Of a stretch of DNA of 23,344 bases, positions 1 through 9,259 are shown piece after piece (position 1 is the first letter of the stretch; every line of letters begins with the position of its first letter). A program made the translations under genes and the position numbers. This DNA is from an uncultured Clostridia bacterium (GTDB lineage Bacteria > Bacillota > Clostridia > Oscillospirales > Acutalibacteraceae). The DNA lies in contig CAMFYM010000006.1 of assembly GCA_946002045.1 (NCBI GenBank), forward strand, positions 1 through 23,344, written 5' to 3'. The notes below the pieces were generated by a model. It was not told the origin of the DNA. It made no database searches and worked only from the letters and a program-made list of their open reading frames with translations.

Positions 1-75
1 GAATATCCATAATAAAATCACCAATAAAATAATTTATATATTATTTTAACACAAAAGCAGTCTTTAATCAACAAA

Positions 76-110
76 ATATAAAATAAAGGCCTTGATTTTT
101 TATCAAGGCC
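76..110 (-). terminator. Rho-independent terminator after tyrS
   Basis: A perfect 9-bp stem (88-96 with 102-110, GGCCTTGAT/ATCAAGGCC) encloses a 5-base loop. On the minus strand it is followed by a U-rich run (complement of 76-87). It begins 7 bases after the tyrS stop and closes the long minus-strand gene block. Positions 1-75 are AT-rich sequence at the contig edge in which I see nothing further. Confidence 0.9.
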
Positions 111-117
111 GTAAAGC

Positions 118-1338
118 TTATTTTACAAATTTATGGAACATTTTTTTACCTTTTTTAACGATTACCTCGTTTTCAAAATCACTTATGCCAAGAGCAGTTA
201 ACGCACCACTGATTTTTTCATCATTAACACTGACACCACCTTGGTCGATAAGGCGTCTGCCCTCACCCTTAGATTTAATCATACCTGCCTTTAACATCAT
301 ATCAAGAACAGTAATCTCACCGTCAACAAAATCATCGTCATTAAGCTGAGTAGTAGGCATATTTGAGTTATCACTACCACCTGCAAAAAGTGCCTTTGCA
401 GCAGCCTGAGCATTTTGTGCTTCATTCTCACCGTGAATCATTTTTGTCAGCTCGAATGCAAGAATTTCCTTAGCAGTATTTAGTTGAGCACCCTCAAGCT
501 TTTCATACTCTTTAATTTGCTCCATAGGTATAAAGGTAAGCAGCTTCATACATTTGATAACATCATCATCACCAACATTTCTCCAATACTGATAAAAGTC
601 ATACGGAGATGTTTTCTCTGCATCAAGCCATACTGCACCCTTTTCTGTTTTGCCCATCTTTTTACCCTCTGAATTAGTCAAAAGAGTAATTGTCATAGCA
701 TTAGCATCGCCTTGAAGCTTGCGTCTAATGAGCTCCATACCACCAATCATATTTGACCACTGGTCGTCACCACCAAATTGTAGGTTACATCCGTATTTTT
801 TATACAAAGTGTAGAAATCGTAACTTTGCATAATCATATAGTTGAATTCAAGGAATGAAAGACCTCTCTCCATTCTTTGCTTATAGCACTCAAAGGTTAA
901 CATTCTGTTTACGCTGAAGCAGGCACCAACCTCTCTCAAAACATCAATATAGTTAAGGTCAAGGAGCCAATCTCCGTTATTAACCATAAGAGCCTTGCCG
1001 TCAGAAAAATCAATGAACTTTGACATCTGCTTTTTAAAGCATTCACAGTTATGCTGAATTGTTTCAGGTGTCATCATTTTTCTCATATCGGTTTTACCAC
1101 TGGGGTCGCCTATCATTGCAGTACCACCACCGATAAGTGCAATAGGCTTATTACCTGCCATTTGAAGTCTTTTCATAAGGCACAAAGCCATAAAATGACC
1201 AACATGCAGGCTGTCAGCTGTGGGGTCAAAGCCAATATAAAAAACAGCCTTACCGTTATTAACAAGATCTCTTATTTGTTCCTCGTCCGTTACCTGAGCA
1301 ATAAGTCCTCTTTCCTGTAACTCCTCATAAACTCCCAT
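118..1338 (-). CDS. tyrS: Tyrosyl-tRNA synthetase
   Basis: This class I aminoacyl-tRNA synthetase (406 residues, normal family length) charges tRNA-Tyr with tyrosine in the cytoplasm. The HIGH signature appears as HVGH (45-48) after the Y34-x-G-F-D-P segment. The KMSKS loop is KMGKT (227-231). The tyrosine-pocket motifs YMIMQSYD (167-174) and FGGDDQW (188-194) are present, and an S4-type RNA-binding domain occupies roughly 345-406. The ATG has a CGGAGG ribosome binding site (1345-1350). The gene starts 18 bases after the recN stop, leaving no room for a T-box leader, so it is probably co-transcribed with recN. In Bacillus, recN is instead followed by spoIVB and spo0A. Confidence 0.97.
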   Translation of the reverse strand: MGVYEELQERGLIAQVTDEEQIRDLVNNGKAVFYIGFDPTADSLHVGHFMALCLMKRLQMAGNKPIALIGGGTAMIGDPSGKTDMRKMMTPETIQHNCECFKKQMSKFIDFSDGKALMVNNGDWLLDLNYIDVLREVGACFSVNRMLTFECYKQRMERGLSFLEFNYMIMQSYDFYTLYKKYGCNLQFGGDDQWSNMIGGMELIRRKLQGDANAMTITLLTNSEGKKMGKTEKGAVWLDAEKTSPYDFYQYWRNVGDDDVIKCMKLLTFIPMEQIKEYEKLEGAQLNTAKEILAFELTKMIHGENEAQNAQAAAKALFAGGSDNSNMPTTQLNDDDFVDGEITVLDMMLKAGMIKSKGEGRRLIDQGGVSVNDEKISGALTALGISDFENEVIVKKGKKMFHKFVK

Positions 1339-1356
1339 ATTTGTCCTCCGTAAAAA

Positions 1357-3009
1357 TCAGTGAGAAGAAAGCATTTCTTCAGCACTTTTTAGTAATGAAT
1401 CTGTAATTTCAAGTCCACCCATTATTCTTGCAAGCTCCTGTTTTCTTGCTTCAAAATCTAACGGTGTTACTCTTGTGTATGTTTTATTATCCTGAAAATC
1501 CTTTTGAATTAGAAAATGCTTATCTGCATTTGATGCAATCTGAGCAGAATGTGTAACACAAATAACCTGTGTGTTTTTTGAAACTGATTTAAGTTTAAGT
1601 CCGATTTTTTCACTGGCTCTGCCACTGACGCCTGTATCTACTTCATCAAATATCAAGGTGTCGATTGTATCATTATAAGACAATATGTTCTTTATTGCAA
1701 GCATTATTCTTGAAAGCTCACCACCTGATGCAATTTTAGATAACTGCTTTGGTGGTTCACCGGGATTAGTTGAAATTAAAAACTCGATTTTATCAAAGCC
1801 TGTTGATGATAAATTCCCTTTTTCAAATTCAACAACAAAGCTGAGCTTTGGCATATCAAGGAATTCAAGCTCTTTTTTTACCTGCTGAGAAAACCTTTCG
1901 GCAGTTTTCTTTCTTTCACATGATAGTATTTCTGCCTTATTTACTGCCTGTTCAAGCAAAATATTATATTGCTCGCTTAAATATTTTAATTCGTCATTGG
2001 CGCAGGTAATGGCATCTCTTTTTGCTTTTGCGTCCTCAAGAAAAGACAAAATGCCCTCCTCTGTGCTTGCATATTTGTTGGAAAATTCATAATAAAGATT
2101 TAATCTTTCATCAATATTTTCAAGCTCCTGAGGGTCGAATTCTGCCTGTTCAATAAGCTTTTCAGCCTCATCCTTGATATATTCAATTTTATCATTTACG
2201 TCTGCCAGAGCATTGCAAATTTCCTTTGCCTCGTCAAAAACTGATAACGAATTAAAGCAATTATCGCTTATACTTTTAATACCGGCTATTTCATCATCAC
2301 CGTTAATTGAGTACAGCAAATTATTAAGTGCTGCAACAATGTATTCGCTTTTGTTTAAAAGCTCCTTTCTTTTATGCAGTCTTTCTCTTTCACCAATTTG
2401 AATATCGGCAGCCTCAATTTCGTTAATTTGAAAATTAAGTAGCTCTAACTGCCCAGCTTTATCACTGTTATCGGCAGTAAGGCTTTTTAATCTTCTTCTT
2501 ACTGAAATCAGTTCCTTAAAGGTGGTTTTATAATCCTCAATTACAGATTTATCATCAAGGAGCATATCAATGTATTGATATTGGTATTCAGGATGAAGTA
2601 ATGCCTGACTGTCGTGCTGACCGTGAATATTGACAAGCAAGGTGCCTATTTCCTTAAGAATAGAAACTGTGGCGCTTTTTCCGTTAATTTTGCAAACTGA
2701 CTTGCCGTTAGAATTTATTTTTCTTGTTAGAAGTAAGGAGTTATCCTCCTCTGTATCAAAGCCCAATTCATTTAGCTTATTCGTAACAACAGAAGAAATA
2801 TCCTCAAAATATGCACTGACAAAGGCATTATCCGAGCCATATCTAACAAGCTCCTTTGAAGTTCTTTCACCGAGAATAGCATTTATTGAGTCAACAACAA
2901 TAGATTTACCTGCACCTGTTTCACCAGTTAAAACATTGAGTCCGTGAGAAAAATCTACTGTTGTCTTTTCAATAACAGCAATATTCTCAATATCTATTGT
3001 TTTTAGCAT
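1357..3009 (-). CDS. recN: DNA repair ATPase RecN
   Basis: RecN is an SMC-like cytoplasmic ATPase recruited early to DNA double-strand breaks during recombinational repair. The 550-residue length is typical. Walker A is GETGAGKS (29-36), the ABC signature is SGGELSR (428-434), and Walker B is TLIFDEVDTG (451-460), followed by a THSAQIA switch segment. The middle of about 300 residues is charged and heptad-like, as expected for the coiled-coil arm. The start codon lies inside the end of argR (23-base overlap), with an AGAAGGT ribosome binding site in the argR 3' end. The argR-recN pairing is a conserved Firmicutes arrangement. Confidence 0.97.
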   Translation of the reverse strand: MLKTIDIENIAVIEKTTVDFSHGLNVLTGETGAGKSIVVDSINAILGERTSKELVRYGSDNAFVSAYFEDISSVVTNKLNELGFDTEEDNSLLLTRKINSNGKSVCKINGKSATVSILKEIGTLLVNIHGQHDSQALLHPEYQYQYIDMLLDDKSVIEDYKTTFKELISVRRRLKSLTADNSDKAGQLELLNFQINEIEAADIQIGERERLHKRKELLNKSEYIVAALNNLLYSINGDDEIAGIKSISDNCFNSLSVFDEAKEICNALADVNDKIEYIKDEAEKLIEQAEFDPQELENIDERLNLYYEFSNKYASTEEGILSFLEDAKAKRDAITCANDELKYLSEQYNILLEQAVNKAEILSCERKKTAERFSQQVKKELEFLDMPKLSFVVEFEKGNLSSTGFDKIEFLISTNPGEPPKQLSKIASGGELSRIMLAIKNILSYNDTIDTLIFDEVDTGVSGRASEKIGLKLKSVSKNTQVICVTHSAQIASNADKHFLIQKDFQDNKTYTRVTPLDFEARKQELARIMGGLEITDSLLKSAEEMLSSH

Positions 3010-3454
3010 TTAATACCTTCTCCATATTCATTGTGAATATCTTTGCAAAATCCTCTGTTTTACACAAAACAAAAATAGTATCGTCACCGGAAATAGCACC
3101 TACAACGCCTGTCCAATCCATCGACTCAATAGCAGTACACACTGCCATTGCCATACCGGGAAAGCATTTTATACAAACAGTATTAAGAGCATGCTCAACG
3201 CTAACAATAGAGTCGGAAAAGATACCACCGGATCTCTTAAAAGCGTCAGTAGAATTCTTTTTACCTGAGGAATAAATATATCTACCCTTTTCAGATAACT
3301 CCTTAACAAGCCTTAATTCCTTAATATCTCTTGAAATTGTTGCCTGTGTTACCTCAAATCCACATTTTAAAAGATATGTTTGAAGCTCCTCTTGGGTTTC
3401 AATTTCCTTAGAATTGATAAGCTCAAGAATTTTTGCGTGTCTCCTCTTTTTCAT
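2987..3454 (-). CDS. argR: Arginine repressor ArgR/AhrC
   Basis: ArgR is an arginine-responsive hexameric repressor of arginine biosynthesis and activator of arginine catabolism. At 155 residues it is full length. The N-terminal winged helix carries the family signature TQATISRDIKELRLVK (36-51), whose SRD contacts DNA. The C-terminal core carries GDDT (123-126), part of the arginine-binding trimer interface. Its ATG overlaps the nadK stop by one base (TAATG), implying translational coupling. No arginine biosynthesis gene is in the window except the related proC on the other strand, so its main targets lie elsewhere. I saw no clear ARG box here. Confidence 0.96.
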   Translation of the reverse strand: MKKRRHAKILELINSKEIETQEELQTYLLKCGFEVTQATISRDIKELRLVKELSEKGRYIYSSGKKNSTDAFKRSGGIFSDSIVSVEHALNTVCIKCFPGMAMAVCTAIESMDWTGVVGAISGDDTIFVLCKTEDFAKIFTMNMEKVLNAKNNRY

Positions 3455-4311
3455 TATGCTCTCCTCTCAATAATCTTCTTTTTTAATATTTCATAAAAAT
3501 TTTCCGGCTTTAGCTTGATTAAGGATGCCTTTGTATCCGACACCTTAACCTTAATTACACAATCAAAATCAAGCATTATAGCATTTTCACCGTCAGCCGT
3601 AAATACAGGATAATTCATTTTATCGTTGTATGCCCTTATTTCAAGCTCCTTATCCGGAGAAAAAATAATACTTCTATCCATAAGCGAGTGAGGGCAAATC
3701 GGTGTTGCTAAAATACACTGTGCCTCAGGGCTGACAACAGGACCACCGGCAGCCATAGAATAAGCAGTAGAACCTGTCGGTGTCGAAATAATAATACCAT
3801 CAGATCTCATATTTGATACATTTCTGTCGTCGCATGTTATTTTAATATCAATCAGTCTTGCAAAATTACCTCTTGATATAACAAAATCATTAAGGCATTG
3901 GTGACTTGAAATAAATTCGTTATTCTTGTAAATTTTTGCCTCTAACATCAATCTGTTATCTATCTCATAACAACCATTAACAACATTTTCAAGCAGATGC
4001 AGCTCGTCCTTTTCTAATCCACTCATAAAACCAAGCCTGCCTGCATTTATACCGAGTACAGGCTTGTTGAATTGTGCTGCTCTTTTTGCAACATTAAGTG
4101 TTGTGCCGTCACCACCAATAGCAATAGCAACATCACATTTTTTCATAATTTCCTGCTCATCATAAAAGACGACATCACAATCAGAAAACACCTTTGATAA
4201 TGCGCCGCTGACATATATATTAGTATTAAATTGTGACAAAACAGAAAATACATTTCTGCTAATTTCCTCTACTCCGACATTTGTCAAATTTGGAAAAACT
4301 GAAATTATCAT
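3454..4311 (-). CDS. nadK: NAD kinase
   Basis: NAD kinase phosphorylates NAD+ to NADP+ with ATP (or polyphosphate) in the cytoplasm. The catalytic GGDGT motif is at 66-70, with GINAGRLGF at 87-95. The conserved DG...TPTGSTAYS block (171-185) runs into AAGGP, forming the NAD/ATP site. The length (285 residues) is normal. Its ATG overlaps the stop of the upstream rRNA methyltransferase gene (ATGA). Bacillus subtilis keeps nadK elsewhere; placement between tlyA and argR is a common clostridial order. Confidence 0.96.
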   Translation of the reverse strand: MIISVFPNLTNVGVEEISRNVFSVLSQFNTNIYVSGALSKVFSDCDVVFYDEQEIMKKCDVAIAIGGDGTTLNVAKRAAQFNKPVLGINAGRLGFMSGLEKDELHLLENVVNGCYEIDNRLMLEAKIYKNNEFISSHQCLNDFVISRGNFARLIDIKITCDDRNVSNMRSDGIIISTPTGSTAYSMAAGGPVVSPEAQCILATPICPHSLMDRSIIFSPDKELEIRAYNDKMNYPVFTADGENAIMLDFDCVIKVKVSDTKASLIKLKPENFYEILKKKIIERRA

Positions 4312-5120
4312 AGTAACTCCTCGTGAGATTTGTTAACAAGCGCTTTAGGATTGACTGAATCGTCAATATTAGGTGATTGACTCTTTTTTAGATAAATCAA
4401 ATACTCGATATTACCCTCAGGTCCCTTAACAGGTGAAAATTCCAATCCATCAACAGAAAAGCCATTATCTATTGCTAATTGAATTACTTTTTCCACAACC
4501 TCAAGGTGAGTGTTTAAGTCGCTTACTACACCTTTTTTGCCAACCTTTTCACGACCTGCCTCAAACTGTGGTTTAATCAAACATACAGCCTGTCCATTAG
4601 TTTTAAGCAGTGCATTTAGATTGGGCAAAATATGCTTAAGTGAAATAAATGATACATCAACAGAAGCAAAATCAATGTTATCAGGTACCTGCTCCCGTGT
4701 TACATATCTAAAATTTGTTCGTTCAAGATTAACAACTCTTTCATCTGTGCGTAGCTTCCACGCTAACTGACCGTAGCCTACATCAATAGAATATACCTTA
4801 ACAGCACCGTTCATTAGCATACAGTCTGTAAATCCACCTGTTGACGCACCTACATCCATACAAATTGCATTTTCAAGGCATATTGGAAAACACTCCATAG
4901 CCTTCTCAAGCTTCAATCCTCCACGGCTAACATATTTTAAGGTACTGCCTCTAACCTCAATTACATCATCATCAGTAACCTCTTTACCGGCTTTGTCTGA
5001 TTTTTGGTTGTTAACATATACAATACCTGACATTATGATAGCCTTTGCTTTTTCTCTGCTTGGTGCAAGTCCTTTTTCAAAAAGGGCTATATCTAATCTT
5101 GTTTTTTTTATTTTAGCCAT
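4308..5120 (-). CDS. tlyA: TlyA-family rRNA 2'-O-methyltransferase (hemolysin A-like, YqxC)
   Basis: The protein has an S4 RNA-binding domain (about 7-65) joined to an FtsJ/RrmJ-type Rossmann methyltransferase. The SAM motif is DVGASTGGFTDCML (89-102). Candidate K-D-K-E catalytic residues are K70, D155, K183 and E239. TlyA enzymes 2'-O-methylate cytidines in rRNA; the exact target cannot be read here. I chose the ATG at 5120 over the GTG one codon upstream because GGGGA sits 5 bases before it. The start lies inside the dxs end (8-base overlap). A 24-residue polar tail (247-270) extends past the conserved domain. The old 'hemolysin' name is historical and no toxin role is implied. Confidence 0.92.
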   Translation of the reverse strand: MAKIKKTRLDIALFEKGLAPSREKAKAIIMSGIVYVNNQKSDKAGKEVTDDDVIEVRGSTLKYVSRGGLKLEKAMECFPICLENAICMDVGASTGGFTDCMLMNGAVKVYSIDVGYGQLAWKLRTDERVVNLERTNFRYVTREQVPDNIDFASVDVSFISLKHILPNLNALLKTNGQAVCLIKPQFEAGREKVGKKGVVSDLNTHLEVVEKVIQLAIDNGFSVDGLEFSPVKGPEGNIEYLIYLKKSQSPNIDDSVNPKALVNKSHEELL

Positions 5121-6963
5121 CACTTTCCCCGTTGTTATTAACTATTTTATAAATTGATTTACTGTCAAGCTTGTAGTGCTTAAGTTGATTTTCAACGCTT
5201 GCCTGCTTTACAAATTCGTCGTCAATTGCTATAAGTTTGTAATTAACATTTAACTTCTCCTCTGCAATCATAGAGCCGAAAATTTCACCAACACCACCTG
5301 TTCTAATGCCTTCCTCAAAAAAGAATACATTTTTGCAGCTATCTAAACATTTTAAAATATTGCTATCAATAGGTTTGATTTTATTAAGTTTAATCAAAAA
5401 TGCATCATTACATTTTTTGTAAGCCTCATAGCATTGTGAAAATTCTATGCCGTAGGTAATAATGCAATTTTTTGAATTAGTATTACCAAATACGGTATAG
5501 CTATTGTGGTTATATATATAATCCTCAGGCATTATTCCCTGTGAACCTCTTGGGTACCTTATGGCAACTGCACCGTCAATTTTATAAACTCCTTGATAAA
5601 ACATTGCCTCAAGCTCGTCATAGCTTGAAGGAGCAAATACCGTTAAGCCTATAATTGAATTCAAATAAGCAGTATCAAGGATACCCTGATGACTTTCGCC
5701 ATCCTCACCCACAAAGCCTGCTCTGTCAATGCCAAATATGACCTTAAGCCTTTGCATTGCAACATCATGAACAAGCTGGTCATATGAACGCTGAAGAAAT
5801 GTTGAATAAACAGCAAAAACAGGAATTAGACCGTTTTTTGCAAGACCACCTGAAAAAGTAACTGCGTGTTGCTCTGCAATACCTACATCGAAAAATCTTT
5901 TTGGATATTTATTTGCAAATTCACAAAGTCCCGTTCCCTCAGCCATAGCAGCAGTAATACAACAAATTCTACTATCCTTTTCAGCAAACTTACACATAGT
6001 TTCGCCAAAAGATGATGAAAAGCTTTTTGAAGTAATATTAGGCTCTCCTGTGTCGATATTAAATCTTCCTATACCATGGAACTGTGTAGGATTTTTTTCA
6101 GCGGGATTATATCCCTTACCCTTAACTGTATTGATATGTATAAACACAGAGTGAGTATGGGCCTTAGCAACGGTTAATACATCTAAAAGAGCGCTAATAT
6201 CATGTCCGTCAATAGGACCGTAATATCTAAATCCTAAATCCTCAAACAGTGTTGCATGATAAACCTTTTTTCTAATCTTGGAGTTTATCAAGGTAACTGT
6301 TCTGCTGATTTGAACACCGATTTTAGGTATTTTAGATAATGCCCTTTGTACCCTTGATTTAAAGGTAACATACTTGCTTGATGTTCTGATTGTTGTTAGA
6401 TTTTTTGCCATTGAGCCGACATTTTTGCTAATTGACATATTATTGTCGTTCAATATAACAATCAAATTACTGTTGTCGTTGCCGGAATTATTGAGTGCTT
6501 CATAGGCAAGTCCACCTGTTAAAGCGCCGTCACCGATTATTGCAATAACCTTACCCTTTTCGCCCTTAAGCTGCTTTGCCTTTGCAAGACCAAGAGCAGC
6601 TGAAATTGAGGTTGAGCTGTGACCGGAGGAGAAAATATCGTGCTTACTTTCGTCAGGTCTTGTAAAGCCACTGATACCTCCCTCTGTCCTAAGGGTTGAA
6701 AAGCTATCTTTTCTCTCAGTAAGAATTTTGTGAGTATAGCACTGATGTCCAACATCAAATACAATTTGGTCATTAGGACTGTTGAATACCTTGTGCAGCG
6801 CAACTGTTAATTCAACAACACCCAAATTTGATGACAAATGACCACCGTTGTTTGATACGGTTTTTATCATCATTTCTCTTATGTCGCTACAAAGCTCATT
6901 CAACTCATCAATATTCAATTTTTTTAAGTCCTTGGGAGAATTAACCCTATCAAGAACAGACAT
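5113..6963 (-). CDS. dxs: 1-deoxy-D-xylulose-5-phosphate synthase
   Basis: Dxs condenses pyruvate with glyceraldehyde 3-phosphate, using thiamine diphosphate, in the first step of the MEP isoprenoid pathway. Visible motifs are GHQCYTHK (72-79), the ThDP motif GDGALTGG (144-151) running to NDNNMSIS (172-179), and a DRAGFVGEDGESHQG block in the pyrimidine-binding domain. At 616 residues it is full length. A TTG three codons upstream is possible, but the ATG at 6963 has AGAAGGG about 9 bases ahead and gives the usual family N-terminus. The neighbour ispA uses the C5 units made by this pathway. Confidence 0.97.
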   Translation of the reverse strand: MSVLDRVNSPKDLKKLNIDELNELCSDIREMMIKTVSNNGGHLSSNLGVVELTVALHKVFNSPNDQIVFDVGHQCYTHKILTERKDSFSTLRTEGGISGFTRPDESKHDIFSSGHSSTSISAALGLAKAKQLKGEKGKVIAIIGDGALTGGLAYEALNNSGNDNSNLIVILNDNNMSISKNVGSMAKNLTTIRTSSKYVTFKSRVQRALSKIPKIGVQISRTVTLINSKIRKKVYHATLFEDLGFRYYGPIDGHDISALLDVLTVAKAHTHSVFIHINTVKGKGYNPAEKNPTQFHGIGRFNIDTGEPNITSKSFSSSFGETMCKFAEKDSRICCITAAMAEGTGLCEFANKYPKRFFDVGIAEQHAVTFSGGLAKNGLIPVFAVYSTFLQRSYDQLVHDVAMQRLKVIFGIDRAGFVGEDGESHQGILDTAYLNSIIGLTVFAPSSYDELEAMFYQGVYKIDGAVAIRYPRGSQGIMPEDYIYNHNSYTVFGNTNSKNCIITYGIEFSQCYEAYKKCNDAFLIKLNKIKPIDSNILKCLDSCKNVFFFEEGIRTGGVGEIFGSMIAEEKLNVNYKLIAIDDEFVKQASVENQLKHYKLDSKSIYKIVNNNGESDG

Positions 6964-6982
6964 TATAATCAACCCTTCTCAT

Positions 6983-7867
6983 CTAATTTTCTCTGCTAAT
7001 TAGCTGATAAGCAAGTTCTTTAATAAAGCTAACATTTTCAAAGTATTCAAGCTGACTTACAGCATTTTCAGTCAACTGCTTAACAATTTTTTTAGCCTTT
7101 TGAATTCCAACTAAAGATACATATGTGGTTTTATTGTTTTCAAGGTCGGAGCCTATTGGCTTACCTAATTTTTCTTCATCACCGATAACATCAAGAATAT
7201 CATCCTGAATTTGAAACGCAACGCCAAGTGAATACGCAAACTTTGAAGCAGCATTAAGCTGATCCTGAGTTGCAGATGCACTGATGCACCCTAAAAGGCA
7301 GGCAGCAGAAATAAGAGCTCCGGTTTTTAGCTTGTAAACAGAAAGTAATTGCTTAACATCAGGGTCGCCCTGCTCGTATAGTAAATCAATAACCTGTCCA
7401 CCAATCATTCCGTTAACACCTGCATTTTGTGAAAGAAGACTAATAGCAAGTACCTTTTTGTCGTCAGAAAGGTCACTGTCGCTGATAATTTCAAAAGCGC
7501 CGGTAAGCAGTGCGTCACCTGCCAGTAATGCAGTAGCCTCGTTAAATTGCTTGTGACAGCTTGGTTTACCACGCCTCATATCGTCATTGTCCATACAAGG
7601 TAAATCATCATGAATTAAGCTATATGTGTGTATAAACTCAACTGCACAAGCCAAAGGAATACACTCCTCTCTTGTGCCTCCACATGCCTTTGCAAATTCT
7701 AATGCAAGCACAGGTCTGATTCTTTTACCACCGTTTGAAAGGCTGTAATTCATTGCGTCGGTAATCTCGTCCTGACCATCAAAAACTTCAGGTATATATT
7801 TTGTTAAAGAATCCTCAATAACCTTTATGTCGTTTTTAAGTATGTTTTTAAACTCAAAATCAGTCAT
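6983..7867 (-). CDS. ispA: Polyprenyl (farnesyl/geranylgeranyl) diphosphate synthase
   Basis: This trans-prenyltransferase elongates dimethylallyl diphosphate with isopentenyl diphosphate. The first aspartate-rich motif is DDLPCMDNDD (87-96), the bacterial DDxxxxD form. The second is DDILD (222-226), and the GGKRIRP substrate motif is at 46-52. At 294 residues it matches bacterial IspA. The product is probably farnesyl diphosphate, but chain length cannot be fixed from sequence alone. Its ATG overlaps the xseB stop (ATGA), so the two are translationally coupled. Confidence 0.95.
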   Translation of the reverse strand: MTDFEFKNILKNDIKVIEDSLTKYIPEVFDGQDEITDAMNYSLSNGGKRIRPVLALEFAKACGGTREECIPLACAVEFIHTYSLIHDDLPCMDNDDMRRGKPSCHKQFNEATALLAGDALLTGAFEIISDSDLSDDKKVLAISLLSQNAGVNGMIGGQVIDLLYEQGDPDVKQLLSVYKLKTGALISAACLLGCISASATQDQLNAASKFAYSLGVAFQIQDDILDVIGDEEKLGKPIGSDLENNKTTYVSLVGIQKAKKIVKQLTENAVSQLEYFENVSFIKELAYQLISREN

Positions 7868-8064
7868 AGCTGCTCCTTATTTAACTCTGTAATTTTTTGC
7901 TTTGCATTATCTAACTGCTCTAAGCAAAACGAGGTCAGCCTTGTGCCTTCCTCAAATAATTTTATGCTGTCATTAAGAGTCACCTGGTTTCCCTCAAGCA
8001 GAGCTACAATTTCCTCTATTCTGCTGATTGCAGATTCAAATGTCATTTCATTATTATTGCTCAT
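7864..8064 (-). CDS. xseB: Exodeoxyribonuclease VII small subunit
   Basis: XseB is a small helical protein (66 residues) that associates in several copies with XseA to form exonuclease VII, a metal-independent single-strand exonuclease. The family pattern is clear: MTFESAISRIEEIVALLEGN followed by L-x-x-S-I-K-L-F-E-E-G. It starts inside the xseA end (11-base overlap) and overlaps ispA by 4 bases. Confidence 0.95.
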   Translation of the reverse strand: MSNNNEMTFESAISRIEEIVALLEGNQVTLNDSIKLFEEGTRLTSFCLEQLDNAKQKITELNKEQL

Positions 8065-9259
8065 TTTTTACCTCGTTTACGGTGCATATTGCACTACCGT
8101 CATTTAATGTAACCTTAATCTTGTCGTCTTTACTTAATTCATTAACGCTTTTAACAACTTCATCATCCTTGTGAACAATGCTGTATCCCCTGCTTAATAC
8201 TGACAATGGGCTTAGTGCATTAAGCTTGCCGGATGCAAAAGATATTTTGTTGCTGCAATTTTGAATCTTATTCTCAAATGCATTTATCAATTCATTGTTG
8301 CGTAGTGTTAATACATCAAAAAATTTGTTAAAATAGTCATCAATAGCAGAAAAATTACTTTTGTTAATAACATTATCAAGCCTTTGATACTCAAAATCAA
8401 TCCTGTGTGATAAGTATGAAGAAATAAAATTATTGTATTTATTTAGCTTTTCCTTAATCTCCTCAATATCAGGAACAGCAATTTCGGCTGCAGCACTTGG
8501 TGTAGAGGCTCTTGTGTCTGCAACAAAGTCACAAATAGTATAGTCTGTTTCGTGTCCTACTGCCGAAATTACAGGCGTTTTGCAATTATAAACTGCCCTT
8601 GCAACCTCCTCAGTATTAAAAGCCCATAGGTCCTCTATTGAGCCACCACCTCTGCCCACAATAATTATGTCTATATCATCAATATTATCAAGCAATTTAA
8701 TGGAATTTACAATATCCCTGCTTGCTTGCTCACCCTGAACAACAGTAGGCGCAATTACTAATTCACATAAGGGAAATCGTCTGTTAATGATGTTTTTAAT
8801 ATCCTCAACGGCTGCACCTATGTTTGATGTGGCTACACCGATTTTTTGGGGAAATAACGGCAGGCTCTTTTTGTGCTCCTCGCTAAACAATCCCTCATTT
8901 GATAGCTTGTCCTTAAGCTGTTCAAATGCTTTACTGAGGGCACCTGCTCCATCCGGCTGCATATCCTCAATATAAAGCTGATATACACCGTCTTTATCGT
9001 AAACGGAAATTCTGCCGCGGCAAATAACTCTCATACCGTCCTCAGGCGTAAATTTAAGCCTTTGGGCACTGTTGCTAAACATTACTGCCTTTAACTGTGC
9101 AGCCTCATCCTTTAATGTCAAATACATATGACCTGAACGAGAATAGTATTTAAAATTACTGATTTCGCCAACAACGAATATATTGTTAAGTACAGGGTTT
9201 TCCTCAAGGATTGATCTAATATAAAAATTAAGTTGTGATACTGTTACTGTATTACTCAT
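8054..9259 (-). CDS. xseA: Exodeoxyribonuclease VII large subunit
   Basis: XseA is the catalytic subunit of exonuclease VII. The N-terminal OB-fold (about 1-105) shows VGEISNFK (30-37) and the S-G-H-x-Y-L-T-L-K stretch (42-50). The catalytic domain carries GRGGGSIEDLWAFN (202-215) and GHETDYTICDFVADTRASTPSAAAE (235-259, shown here in pieces: GHETDYT, then DTRASTPSAAAE). A helical region follows, ending in a short C-terminal SRGYSIV segment. At 401 residues it is slightly short but complete. It overlaps the upstream TsaD-like gene by 8 bases. Confidence 0.96.
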   Translation of the reverse strand: MSNTVTVSQLNFYIRSILEENPVLNNIFVVGEISNFKYYSRSGHMYLTLKDEAAQLKAVMFSNSAQRLKFTPEDGMRVICRGRISVYDKDGVYQLYIEDMQPDGAGALSKAFEQLKDKLSNEGLFSEEHKKSLPLFPQKIGVATSNIGAAVEDIKNIINRRFPLCELVIAPTVVQGEQASRDIVNSIKLLDNIDDIDIIIVGRGGGSIEDLWAFNTEEVARAVYNCKTPVISAVGHETDYTICDFVADTRASTPSAAAEIAVPDIEEIKEKLNKYNNFISSYLSHRIDFEYQRLDNVINKSNFSAIDDYFNKFFDVLTLRNNELINAFENKIQNCSNKISFASGKLNALSPLSVLSRGYSIVHKDDEVVKSVNELSKDDKIKVTLNDGSAICTVNEVKNEQ

